A stretch of DNA of 6,263 bases from CAYFJO01 sp964343305 (GCA_964343305.1 CAYFJO010000584.1:1-6263); one strand, 5' to 3'; counted from the first letter of the stretch, positions 1 through 6,263 are shown. Numbers and translations are program-made. The notes: generated from the letters alone by a model not told the origin.

Positions 1-1335
1 CCGAAATTCTTCCGTGGGCACGCCTTGTAAGATCGGATGGTCGACCGTGGCTTCGATGGCGCGCACGTGAGTTGCGACGTCGTTCCCGTGGTGGTCGTGA
101 TAGTTGCCGCCCAGGATTTCGCGGTCGAATCCGGGCCAATCAGTGAGACCTTCTTCGGGCTTGGCGTTGCGAAGACTGAAGGCGTGGCTGGTTGTGCGGA
201 TCGCGACCAGCGGTTTGCCGTCGGCGATGTACTTGCGGACGATGTCCATTTGGAGTTTCGGCAACGTGCGACGGCGGATGGACCAGATGGCGATGTCGGC
301 GTCGTTCAGCGCTTCGATGCCGGGAATGTCGTTGCGGTCCTCGGCGTTGGCGTAAACGCACGTGATCTTGAAATACCCACCGAAGTTCTTCAGCACGAAC
401 GGAGGCAGTGTCTTGGCCGTTTCGTATTCGTCTTCGGCCATCACAACGACCAAGTGTTGTCGCTTGTCGCCGGGGAAACGAAAGGGCTGGCCGCCCAGAA
501 TGTCGGCGCTGGTGATGGTCGGGCACCAGTAGCGTTCGATGTGTTCGAACACCAGGTCGTTTCCCGTGTAGTGGCTGACATACGGAGCGTTGCGCGGGTT
601 ATACATCGTGTCGGTCATGTCGCGCATCAGCACGACGTTTTGTCCTTGATACACCATCTGGCGAATGCCGAACGGCCGGCCCAGCACGCACATGTTGGTG
701 TGCACGCCCATGATGATGACGTTTTTGATGCCGCGCTGCTTCATCAAGTAAAACGCTTCGGCACTGTCGGTGATTGCATCGCCTTCTTCGATTTCGAGTG
801 TTTCAATTTGCCGGTCGAAAAAACGGACTCGTTCGCGAATCGTGCCGTTGTCGTCGCTCGGTTGGTCGACGTTGACCGGCATTTGTGCTTCGTGTTTTTC
901 GTCCAAATGACACCAGCCTTGAAGTGGGATTTTGGTGTCGAACTTCGGAGCTTGTTGTGCCAGTTTTCGCTGCGGCATGTCTTTGTATCGATCCATACAA
1001 CCGCTGGGCGAATGAATGATCAGTACGCCGAGTTTGCGAGCGGTCTGGATCACTTCGTTCATCCTCGGAGCCATTTCGGCGACTCGCCGCGCGGCGTTGC
1101 GGCAGTAGTGGTCGTTCCACATATCGCAAATGACGATGCAAGTTTCTTTCGCCTTCCATTCGGTCGATGTGGTGATCGCCCGATACCGGTCGCTGTCCGG
1201 TGCGACCTCGGCTCGCGTGCGAAAACGGAGCTTTAGCACTTCATTGGCACTCTCAGCAGTGTTTGTGACAAGCAATGCCAATCCAAGGAAAACACAGGCG
1301 TGGTAAGAGTGTGGTTCGGTTCGAAATAAGATCAT
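1..1335 (-). CDS. Exported isochorismatase-like / ThuA-like two-domain protein (3' end outside window)
   Basis: The minus frame is open from an ATG at 1335-1333 to the left edge: 445 codons without a stop. The N-terminus looks like a signal peptide, with a hydrophobic stretch at about residues 13-24 and likely cleavage near residue 30. Residues about 64-280 match the cysteine-hydrolase (isochorismatase/nicotinamidase) fold: a strand ending in the putative catalytic Asp (VICDMWNDHYC, D71), then GVHTNMCVLGRPF with the putative nucleophile C216. Residues about 292-445 begin a ThuA-like (trehalose-utilisation, glutamine-amidotransferase-like) domain: a strand into MAEDEYET, GKPLVAIRTTSHAF, GGNYHDHHG and VDHPILQGVP. 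The substrate is unknown; a periplasmic or surface hydrolase role is inferred. The catalytic Lys expected between D71 and C216 is not obvious; R169 or R171 (RVRFFDR) lies about where it should be. The start is supported by AAGGAG six bases upstream. Domain calls rest on motif recognition. Confidence 0.9.
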   Translation of the reverse strand, partial: MILFRTEPHSYHACVFLGLALLVTNTAESANEVLKLRFRTRAEVAPDSDRYRAITTSTEWKAKETCIVICDMWNDHYCRNAARRVAEMAPRMNEVIQTARKLGVLIIHSPSGCMDRYKDMPQRKLAQQAPKFDTKIPLQGWCHLDEKHEAQMPVNVDQPSDDNGTIRERVRFFDRQIETLEIEEGDAITDSAEAFYLMKQRGIKNVIIMGVHTNMCVLGRPFGIRQMVYQGQNVVLMRDMTDTMYNPRNAPYVSHYTGNDLVFEHIERYWCPTITSADILGGQPFRFPGDKRQHLVVVMAEDEYETAKTLPPFVLKNFGGYFKITCVYANAEDRNDIPGIEALNDADIAIWSIRRRTLPKLQMDIVRKYIADGKPLVAIRTTSHAFSLRNAKPEEGLTDWPGFDREILGGNYHDHHGNDVATHVRAIEATVDHPILQGVPTEEFR

Positions 1336-1341
1336 CGCAAA

Positions 1342-1347
1342 CTCCTT
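1342..1347 (-). promoter_or_regulatory. Shine-Dalgarno of the isochorismatase/ThuA gene
   Basis: On the minus strand AAGGAG lies six bases before the ATG at 1335. It is a near-perfect anti-16S match and fixes the start codon choice. Confidence 0.65.
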
Positions 1348-1398
1348 CGTTTGGAAGTCATGCTTTGTGGAAGATGGTAAGATGTCTCGCGAAACTGT

Positions 1399-1477
1399 TT
1401 TTAACGCAGAGGCGCAGAGATCGCTGAGAAAAAGACGCGTTGACAATCTCCACGTCCTCTGTGCCTCTGCGTTAAAA
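1399..1477. repeat. Palindromic intergenic repeat (21-bp arms, 37-base spacer)
   Basis: The left arm 1399-1419 and right arm 1457-1477 are inverted copies matching at 20 of 21 positions; the only mismatch is a G/A near the middle. Each arm reads TTTTAACGCAGAGGC from its outer end inward. The spacer 1420-1456 is unpaired and contains an A-rich run. From memory, closely similar 'ttaacgcagaggcgcagag' hairpins are scattered through many environmental bacterial genomes as dispersed, non-coding repeats; this cannot be confirmed from a single copy. The element sits 64 bases upstream of the isochorismatase/ThuA start, so a transcript from further up would contain this hairpin in its leader. Confidence 0.8.
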
Positions 1478-1663
1478 TCAATTCCATGGCGACAACTTGC
1501 CGACCAGTATAAAACAAAGAGCCAACGCCCTGCAGCATAAAGCAAGAACGGTTGAAAATTATCTTGCCGGTCTACCAGACAATCGCAACGACGCACTGCG
1601 ATCAAGGAATCTCAGCCGCGCTATGTTGTGTCTGCCTTACAGAACAGCGTGCACTTTAGACGA

Positions 1664-3115
1664 TCATGTCGCGAGAGCAAGCAGGGTGTCAAAGAGGCTG
1701 CGGATTTTGCCACGGTTGGGCTCGCCAGGCAGAGCGGCCTGGAATTCTTTTTGCAGCATTTCCCGGGAAATGTAGCGCCGACGATCCGCGTGAGACGGAC
1801 GACGGTCCGGGTTGTCCCAGGGACGGTTCCCGCGATCCGTCAGCGACGATTTCGGCTCGTCCCAACAACATAATTCCACCAACGTGTACAACCATTGGTT
1901 CAAATGCCAACAACCAAGATTCGACCACACGTTGCGCACTTGTTGCTGGCCCGCTCCCCAACCTTCCTTTACGTCGTGGAAGTGCTCTTCGATCGCCCAA
2001 CGCGACGCAAACGCTTCCAGGATCTCACCCGCCGAGGCGGTCGTGTCCGTGCAAAAGTAAGGGGCCCAACCGCCGTCCTCAAAGCGGACAATCACCACCC
2101 GAATCGGGCCGCTCACCAATCGCGACGTCGCCAGGAACGTCTTGTATTGACGCCTCACCTCGACACCCCGGCAATCGTAAGTGATCGTCTGCCAGCCCTG
2201 TCGATGCCCGGCACGCTTGGACAAACGGATCTTGTTCTGGCCGTAGATGCGGTTGCCGTGTGAAGTGGCGGCAGGCAAATCAAACAGACTGGCGTCCTTC
2301 CGCAAGCGGCTCACCACGACGATGCCCAATTCGAGCACCGGCAGCAGAAACGGCCGCGCCGCATAAGCACCATCCACCGCCAGCCACACCTTCGCCTTCA
2401 CGCCCAGGTTCTGGAGCGACCGCATCAGCCAGGTCAACAGTTCCACGCCGAGTTGATGTTTGGTGCGGAACTGCCAGTCGTATTTCTCCGTCAACTTCGG
2501 CACGTCCACCTCGCGGACATACAGCAGCGACCGCAGCGGCAGCGCGATCACGCCCCACAACGGATGCCTCGCCAGCCAAGCCAACGCGACCCAGTTGTGT
2601 CCCTACAACCACTCGCCATCGGCCGGTCCAGGCGTCGGATGGTGATGCACGCCGGCACCTTCGACATGCCGTCCATACCGCGCCGTGGGCGAGTCGTCCA
2701 AGCCCACCAGGATGCGCTTGGCGAGTTGCGGAGCGAACTTCTGCACGACCAGGCCCAGCAGGACCGTGGCCAACTTTCTGGAAGTCCGCCCCACACTCTT
2801 CAGGCAATCGTAGAAGCGGTCCCAATCGTCCTGGACTCCCGCCGCGACGAACCAGGAACTGGCCGTGCGTCGATCGTCGGCCAGCAACATCCCGGCAACG
2901 ATGATCGCCAGACGGAAGGCGATGCGGGGGTCCATGACGGATTGCAAGACAGCGACGGCCGTTTGCATGGTGCCGGCCAAAGGGACTTGGGCTTGGGTTG
3001 TTTTCTTCCGTTTGGGATTGGGTTGTTGCAGCAGCTTGCGTTTGTCATGCCGCGATTTGTTTTGCTTCTTGTGTTTGGGTTGCGGTCGTCCTGAAGACCC
3101 TTTACGCTTAGCCAT
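1664..3115 (-). pseudogene. DDE transposase (IS4/IS701-like) interrupted by an in-frame amber codon
   Basis: Two segments in the same frame (3115-2606 and 2602-1664) would give a 483-residue transposase but are separated by TAG at 2603-2605 (codon 171). Both sides are well conserved, with no frameshift. A basic N-terminus (about 1-40) suits DNA binding. The first catalytic Asp is in LVGLDDSPTARYG (D140/D141), the second in VWLAVDGAYA (D248), and the Glu in SRWAIEEHFHDVKEGWG (E376, with D381 and K383), the usual RNase H-fold DDE order. The stop falls in GEWL-stop-GHNWV, where I expect a Tyr (LYGH), so TAT or TAC to TAG would be one substitution. The gene starts with ATG after GGGAGA at seven bases. 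As it stands, only a 170-residue N-terminal piece lacking D248 and E376 would be made, unless the stop is suppressed. Family placement between IS4 and IS701-like groups is uncertain. Confidence 0.9.
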
Positions 3116-3119
3116 CCGT

Positions 3120-3172
3120 GGCTCTCCCGATGGGTTTGTGAGTTGTTAGTTCACCAACCATCGTCGAGAGCC
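3120..3172 (-). promoter_or_regulatory. Leader hairpin overlapping the transposase ribosome binding site
   Basis: Arm 3120-3141 pairs with 3151-3172 around a nine-base loop. The stem has an outer seven-pair block (3120-3126 with 3166-3172), a small internal loop, a six-pair block CGATGG/CCATCG (3128-3133 with 3158-3163), then an imperfect inner block ending in TGA/TCA. In the minus-strand transcript the Shine-Dalgarno GGGAGA (3128-3123) is largely inside this stem, and the ATG at 3115 lies just below its base. Several insertion sequences (for example IS10 and IS50) use such leaders to keep read-through transcripts from producing transposase. By analogy this would be a translational brake; the function here is inferred. 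Confidence 0.6.
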
Positions 3173-3218
3173 GCTTTTTCGCCGATAGCAATCTAATCCT
3201 TCAAAGCCTGCATTTCCC

Positions 3219-3896
3219 CTAAAGGGCAGAGAACAGCGAATAGACGGCAAATCCTTCGCTCATGAACGATCGCACATCCTCAGGCCGAATAGTCCGCCCC
3301 GCGCGAAAATAGATCAGCCGCGTCGCGCCGCCTTCCACATTGACACCGTTAACGTTTTCAAAATACTCGAGGATTTCGGCGCGAAAAGTTTGTCGCACCA
3401 GTTCTTCGTTTTCCCCCTTAAGCACATACGCCGCTGAAAACGTGGGATGTGTGTCGAAGTCGATGTCCTGAAACCCAAGCATCCCACCAATCTTGTCAAA
3501 GAACCCTTCTTGCCTCATCGAAAACTTGGGCAGATTCAAATCCGCCGAGTTGAAGCAGATCACCGACTGCTTGTAAGTGTGCGAGTTCTTGCCGCTGCCG
3601 GTCGTGTATTGATAGTCGAAGATGCCAATGTCGACCGCATCCGTCTCGCCGTGAATCATGTTCTTGATCTTTCGCGAGCGACCCTGCGAGAACAAATCGA
3701 AGTAGCCCAGTTCGTCGACCAGCGACTGGTCGCCCTGCGGAAAAAACGGCAGCCCAAGTTCATCCGCCGCGGCCTGCATGGCCTCCGTCCGCTTCCGGTC
3801 AAAGTAGATGCTCAGACCAATGACCAGCCCAACCACGACCAAGATGACAACGATGAAGCCAAACGGAAAGAAAATGTCAAAGAGGTCGGCAAACAT
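3219..3896 (-). CDS. Single-pass membrane protein of unknown function
   Basis: This encodes 225 residues from the ATG at 3896-3894 to a TAG at 3221-3219. GAAAGGG ends five bases before that ATG. A longer version from a TTG at 3914 is possible but would consume that ribosome site. Residues about 9-32 form one strongly hydrophobic helix followed by DRKR, predicting that the rest (about 33-225) is cytoplasmic by the positive-inside rule. The soluble part has a characteristic patch, FDYQYTTGSGKNSHTYKQ (residues 93-110), embedded in alternating strands, and ends with SEGFAVYSLFSAL. I recognise this as a type of uncharacterised bacterial protein but cannot name a family or function. No catalytic or metal motif is visible. 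It is divergent from the SGNH gene (214 bases apart) and shares its strand with the insertion sequence downstream. Confidence 0.85.
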   Translation of the reverse strand: MFADLFDIFFPFGFIVVILVVVGLVIGLSIYFDRKRTEAMQAAADELGLPFFPQGDQSLVDELGYFDLFSQGRSRKIKNMIHGETDAVDIGIFDYQYTTGSGKNSHTYKQSVICFNSADLNLPKFSMRQEGFFDKIGGMLGFQDIDFDTHPTFSAAYVLKGENEELVRQTFRAEILEYFENVNGVNVEGGATRLIYFRAGRTIRPEDVRSFMSEGFAVYSLFSAL

Positions 3897-3937
3897 GGAA
3901 GCCCTTTCAATCAATCGTCGACTTTTTGCTCCGGGGA

Positions 3938-3943
3938 ATTGTA
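3938..3943 (-). promoter_or_regulatory. Possible -10 box for the membrane protein gene
   Basis: On the minus strand TACAAT (five of six to TATAAT) lies 41 bases before the ATG at 3896, a sensible distance. The hexamer 17 bases further up (TTCATC) is a poor -35, so this is a weak call. Confidence 0.3.
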
Positions 3944-4110
3944 ACGCATTCGGTTTGCTGGATGAATGTCGAAATTGGCACGACTAGCGAAGGCCGGTGT
4001 TCCGTTTTCGAGAACGAGGGGCGGCTTGCGTTTCTTGGGAGCGATGTTTCAATGGGTGCGTCAAGCATCGTTTAAACTCGCACATTAATCTGGATCCATG
4101 AGGAATCGCC

Positions 4111-5433
4111 GTGACTTGTATTAACCGTGCCAAGAACTGTTTCACATTCGTTTTCGTGTTTCTGCTCGCATCGCCGGCGTTGGCTGAGTTACAGTTTCCG
4201 GTCAAAGCAAAGCGCATTCTCTTTCTGGGCGACTCGATCACGCATGCTGGGCACTACGTTGCCTGGATTGAAACCCAGTTTCGATTGCAGGGCGTAGAGC
4301 CGCTGCCGGAGATGATCAATATTGGGCTCGCAAGCGAAACTTGCAGCGGGCTGTCGGAGCCGGATCATCCGTTTCCTCGGCCGGATGTTCATGAGCGGCT
4401 CGACCGAGCGCTGGCCAAAGTAAAACCCGATGTGGTCGTGGCGTGTTATGGAATGAATGACGGGATCTACTATCCGTTTGGCGAGGAGCGGTTTAAGGCG
4501 TATCAGGATGGCGTGAACAAGCTGCTGACGAAAGTTCACGCCGCGGGAGCGAAACTCGTGTTGCTGACGCCGCCGCCTTTTGATCCGGTCCCGATTCGTG
4601 ACAAGGGAAACCTCAAGCCGGCAGGCGAAGAGAAATATGCTTACTTTGCGATGTACGAAAACTACGACGACGTGTTGGCTCGCTATGGCAAGTGGATCAT
4701 GCAACAGGGCGAGCGGGCAGACATGGTCATCGATGTTCACACGCCGGTGACTCAGTACCTCGCGGAAAAACGAAAGAACGATCCAAAGTTCACCGTCGCC
4801 AGAGACGGCATTCATCCCAACGTGGAAGGGCACCGATTGATTGGCGAAACCATTCTGAAAGCGTGGGGAATCGAGTCGTCGCCCGAACCGAACACGGAAT
4901 TGTTAAAGCTCGTAACGCAACGCACGGCGTTGTTGCACGATGCTTGGCTCACGGACGTTGGACACAAGCGACCCGGTGTCAGAAAAGGCCTGCCGCTGGA
5001 CGAGGCGGCTGTCAGAGCCAAGGAGTTGGAAGCACAGATTCAGCCGCTCGTCGAAAAGGCGCGCCGCCCCAAGCCTTCGAGTCGTCGGTCAACGCGCGGA
5101 GAGATTTTTCGGGTCCACTATCCAGCGGCGGCCCATCCGGACGAGTTGCGGTTGTCCGTCGACTACTTTCTTTGGGTTCCCGATGATGTGAAAAAGCTGA
5201 GAGGCGTCATCGTGCATCAACATGGCTGCGGACGGTGGCTGAGTCGCCGGACTCAAGCCACGGCGTACGAATCGGCTGAATTCCACGCGAATTCGGCTAG
5301 TTTCCATTGCCGGTTGCCCTCAAAAAACCACCAGAATTCTTCGCCGATTTATGGTAGAATCAATTTCCCACAATCACCCCCCACCCAATTTCCCGCCTCG
5401 ATTGGAGTCCATCTCAATGAACACTTTGCTTAG
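4111..5433 (+). CDS. Secreted SGNH/GDSL esterase with truncated C-terminal alpha/beta-hydrolase domain
   Basis: The start is GTG at 4111, supported by GAGGA six bases upstream. Residues 1-25 are a clear signal peptide (hydrophobic FTFVFVFLLA, then ALA before E26). Residues about 33-254 are an SGNH hydrolase with all blocks: GDSIT (S42 nucleophile), G72, GMND (N116) and RDGIHPN (D232, H235). These enzymes cleave ester bonds, often acetyl groups on carbohydrates. A helical stretch follows (about 260-340, including HDAWLTDVGHKRPG). A second domain then begins, with FLWVPDD and GVIVHQHGCG (369-374), the strand and oxyanion turn that open many alpha/beta-hydrolases. From residue 375 the protein stops resembling an enzyme: the 66-residue tail is translated from paired hairpins and the leader of the next gene, and overlaps that gene's first 17 bases in another frame. 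The SGNH domain is probably still active; the second domain cannot be. Confidence 0.85.
   Translation: MTCINRAKNCFTFVFVFLLASPALAELQFPVKAKRILFLGDSITHAGHYVAWIETQFRLQGVEPLPEMINIGLASETCSGLSEPDHPFPRPDVHERLDRALAKVKPDVVVACYGMNDGIYYPFGEERFKAYQDGVNKLLTKVHAAGAKLVLLTPPPFDPVPIRDKGNLKPAGEEKYAYFAMYENYDDVLARYGKWIMQQGERADMVIDVHTPVTQYLAEKRKNDPKFTVARDGIHPNVEGHRLIGETILKAWGIESSPEPNTELLKLVTQRTALLHDAWLTDVGHKRPGVRKGLPLDEAAVRAKELEAQIQPLVEKARRPKPSSRRSTRGEIFRVHYPAAAHPDELRLSVDYFLWVPDDVKKLRGVIVHQHGCGRWLSRRTQATAYESAEFHANSASFHCRLPSKNHQNSSPIYGRINFPQSPPTQFPASIGVHLNEHFA
5235..5298 (+). repeat. Paired hairpins at the truncation point of the SGNH gene
   Basis: Hairpin one pairs 5235-5245 (GTGGCTGAGTC) with 5250-5261 (GACTCAAGCCAC) around a GCCG loop, 11 pairs with a single bulged A. 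Hairpin two pairs 5274-5283 with 5289-5298 (GGCTGAATTC and GAATTCGGCT around CACGC), ten pairs including two G-U wobbles in plus-strand RNA. An imperfect direct repeat overlaps it (CGAATCGGCT at 5268-5277, CGAATTCGGCT at 5288-5298). There is no following T-run, so this is not a standard intrinsic terminator. The arrangement resembles a REP/BIME-type dispersed repeat. Multi-copy status cannot be shown from one window. Confidence 0.6.
5352..5360 (+). promoter_or_regulatory. Possible extended -10 promoter of the EF-hand gene
   Basis: TGGTAGAAT matches the extended -10 pattern TGnTATAAT with one mismatch. It lies 56 bases before the ATG at 5417. No good -35 is seen, which extended -10 promoters can tolerate. 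It falls inside the non-homologous tail of the SGNH frame, consistent with that stretch being a true intergenic leader. Confidence 0.4.
5404..5407 (+). promoter_or_regulatory. Shine-Dalgarno of the EF-hand gene
   Basis: GGAG lies nine bases before the ATG at 5417 and supports that start, which also places a signal peptide at the N-terminus. Confidence 0.5.
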
Positions 5434-6263
5434 ACGATCCCTTGTCATTGTTGCCATTTTTGCCTTGACGCTGCCCAGCGCTGCGGACGACAAGTCCAAA
5501 AACCAACCTTCGAGTCAAAAGAACTCGGCCAACAAAGAGAAAAAAGATCAACCCGCCAAGAACGCTGCTCGCGAAGCGGCCAACAAACGTCTGGTCGCAA
5601 AATTCGATAAGAACAAAGACGGCAAATTAGACGACGCCGAGAAAAAAGCCATGAAAGACGAGTTGGCCAAAGCCAGTGCCGAGGCTCGTAAACGTCAACT
5701 GGAAGCCTACGACAAGAACAAAGATGGCAAGATTGACGAACAGGAACGAGCCGCTGCCGAAGCCGAACGAAAGAAACAATACGAAGAACGGAAGAAGCAG
5801 CTTGCCGAGCGAAATCGCCAAATCGAGCAACGTTACCTCAAGCAATATGACAAGAACAACAATGGCAAACTCGACGATGACGAGCGCAAGCAAATGCAGG
5901 CCGATGCCGAGAAACGTCGCAAGGAAAACCGTGAACGATATCTGGCGACCTACGACAAGAATAAAGACGGCGAAGTCACCGCCGAGGAGCGGACGCTGCG
6001 GTACTTCGACAAGAACAAGGACGGCAAACTAGACGAAGCGGAAACCAAGGCGAAGGAAGATGCGCTCGCCAAACGGAAAGCTGCAACGGAAAACTATTTG
6101 GCCAAGTACGACAAAAACAAGGACGGCCGCGTTGACCAGGATGAAAGCAAGGTGGCGCAAGAAGATCGCGCAAAGCAACGTGAGGCCGAGCAAAAGAAGC
6201 GTCAAGATGAACTAAAGAAACGTAACGACGCGCGTAAAGCTGCCTTAGAAAAAGCAAAACAAG
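5417..6263 (+). CDS. Exported lysine-rich protein with six EF-hand loops (3' end outside window)
   Basis: The frame is open for 282 codons from ATG at 5417 to the right edge. Residues 1-23 are a signal peptide (RR, then LVIVAIFALTL, with likely cleavage after SAA), so the protein is exported. A Lys/Ser/Asn/Gln-rich linker (24-58) follows. Six 12-residue calcium-binding loops of the form DKNKDGKLDxxE then occur at 64-75, 99-110, 145-156, 180-191, 198-209 and 232-243. All keep Asp at position 1, Gly at 6 and Glu at 12. Spacings are 35, 46, 35, 18 and 34 residues; loops four and five are close together. Between loops are long Lys/Glu/Arg/Ala/Gln helices that may form coiled coils. Calcium binding is well supported; the biological role is not known. 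It could be a structural or adhesion protein. There is no enzyme domain in the visible part. Confidence 0.92.
   Translation, partial: MNTLLRRSLVIVAIFALTLPSAADDKSKNQPSSQKNSANKEKKDQPAKNAAREAANKRLVAKFDKNKDGKLDDAEKKAMKDELAKASAEARKRQLEAYDKNKDGKIDEQERAAAEAERKKQYEERKKQLAERNRQIEQRYLKQYDKNNNGKLDDDERKQMQADAEKRRKENRERYLATYDKNKDGEVTAEERTLRYFDKNKDGKLDEAETKAKEDALAKRKAATENYLAKYDKNKDGRVDQDESKVAQEDRAKQREAEQKKRQDELKKRNDARKAALEKAKQ

Larger units (their letters stand above)
1336..1663. other. Non-coding gap between transposase 3' end and isochorismatase/ThuA gene
   Basis: This 328-base stretch has no believable gene. The open frames over 1497-1873 on the plus strand run into the transposase and lack family motifs. 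It holds the Shine-Dalgarno of the minus-strand gene, the inverted repeat at 1399-1477, and an isolated TATACT on the minus strand near 1504-1509 with no recognisable -35 partner. The gap presumably contains both the promoter of the downstream gene and one end of the insertion sequence, but I could place neither. I see no stem plus T-run that would terminate transposase transcription. Confidence 0.5.
1664..3172 (-). mobile_element. Insertion sequence carrying the broken transposase (outer ends not resolved)
   Basis: The element comprises at least the transposase reading frame and its hairpin leader. I compared the DNA beyond 3172 with the inverse of the DNA before 1664 and found no convincing terminal inverted repeats or target duplication. 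Both flanks share only short words such as GCTAT, so the given limits are minimal. The element lies between two genes on the same strand and does not visibly interrupt either. Confidence 0.55.

Noticed and set aside
37..1236. 399-codon open frame on the plus strand
   Set aside because: It is antisense to the isochorismatase/ThuA gene, which has clear motifs, a signal peptide and a Shine-Dalgarno. The plus frame shows no recognisable domain and is a shadow of codon bias.
1560..1670. Search for a terminal inverted repeat matching the DNA just beyond 3172
   Set aside because: Only short shared words were found; nothing long enough to define the insertion sequence ends.
2260..3094. Long plus-strand frames of 213-214 codons opposite the transposase
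   Set aside because: Arg/Pro/Ser-rich or patternless products in frames antisense to the DDE transposase, with no supporting start signals.
3216..3226. CCCCTAAAGGG palindrome at the stop of the membrane protein gene, considered as a terminator
   Set aside because: The stem is only three to four pairs and is not followed by a T-run on the relevant strand.
4098..4124. Eight-codon ATG frame overlapping the GTG start of the SGNH gene, a possible leader peptide
   Set aside because: It has no ribosome site of its own and no attenuator structure; GAGGA is better placed for the GTG at 4111.
4189..4833. 214-codon minus-strand frame inside the SGNH gene
   Set aside because: It covers the catalytic blocks of the SGNH domain on the other strand and has no motif of its own.
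5627..5893. Very hydrophobic 88-residue minus-strand frame that looks like a membrane protein
   Set aside because: The hydrophobicity comes from reading the antisense of Lys/Glu/Asp-rich EF-hand codons; there is no ribosome site.
5606..6145. Regularly recurring DNA words (GACAAGAACAAAGACGGC type), considered as a CRISPR or tandem repeat array
   Set aside because: They are in-frame codons of EF-hand loops, with irregular spacing and third-position variation, so they are protein repeats.

Overview
The window looks like planctomycete chromosome, probably from the Pirellulales. This is inferred from content, not from a marker gene. It has moderately GC-rich DNA, several secreted hydrolases of unknown substrate (an isochorismatase-like/ThuA fusion and an SGNH esterase with a second hydrolase domain), a lysine-rich exported multi-EF-hand protein, an IS transposase of a type I associate with planctomycetes, and palindromic repeats between genes. 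There is no rRNA, tRNA or CRISPR array.

Layout. Positions 1-1335 (minus) hold the 5' 445 codons of an exported two-domain protein: an isochorismatase-like hydrolase followed by the start of a ThuA-like domain. It runs off the left edge. Its upstream gap (1336-1663) carries a Shine-Dalgarno and a 21-bp-arm inverted repeat at 1399-1477. Positions 1664-3115 (minus) are a DDE transposase gene interrupted by one in-frame TAG at 2603-2605. Its leader (3120-3172) folds into a long hairpin that overlaps the ribosome binding site. Positions 3219-3896 (minus) encode a 225-residue single-pass membrane protein of unknown function. Transcription then diverges. Positions 4111-5433 (plus) encode a secreted SGNH esterase whose second, alpha/beta-hydrolase-like domain stops just after its HGCG motif. 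The cut coincides with a pair of adjacent hairpins (5235-5298), and the remaining 66 residues look like translated intergenic DNA. Positions 5417-6263 (plus) are the 5' part of a secreted protein with six canonical EF-hand loops. It has its own GGAG site and a possible extended -10 promoter, and runs off the right edge.

The genes do not form one pathway. The common themes are export of hydrolytic and calcium-binding proteins and a region remodelled by mobile DNA: a decayed IS, an intergenic palindrome, and a repeat sitting at the truncation point of the esterase. I see no convincing new defence or biosynthetic system. The most informative items are the RBS-masking transposase leader, the single amber codon in an otherwise readable transposase, and the repeat-associated truncation of the SGNH/hydrolase fusion.
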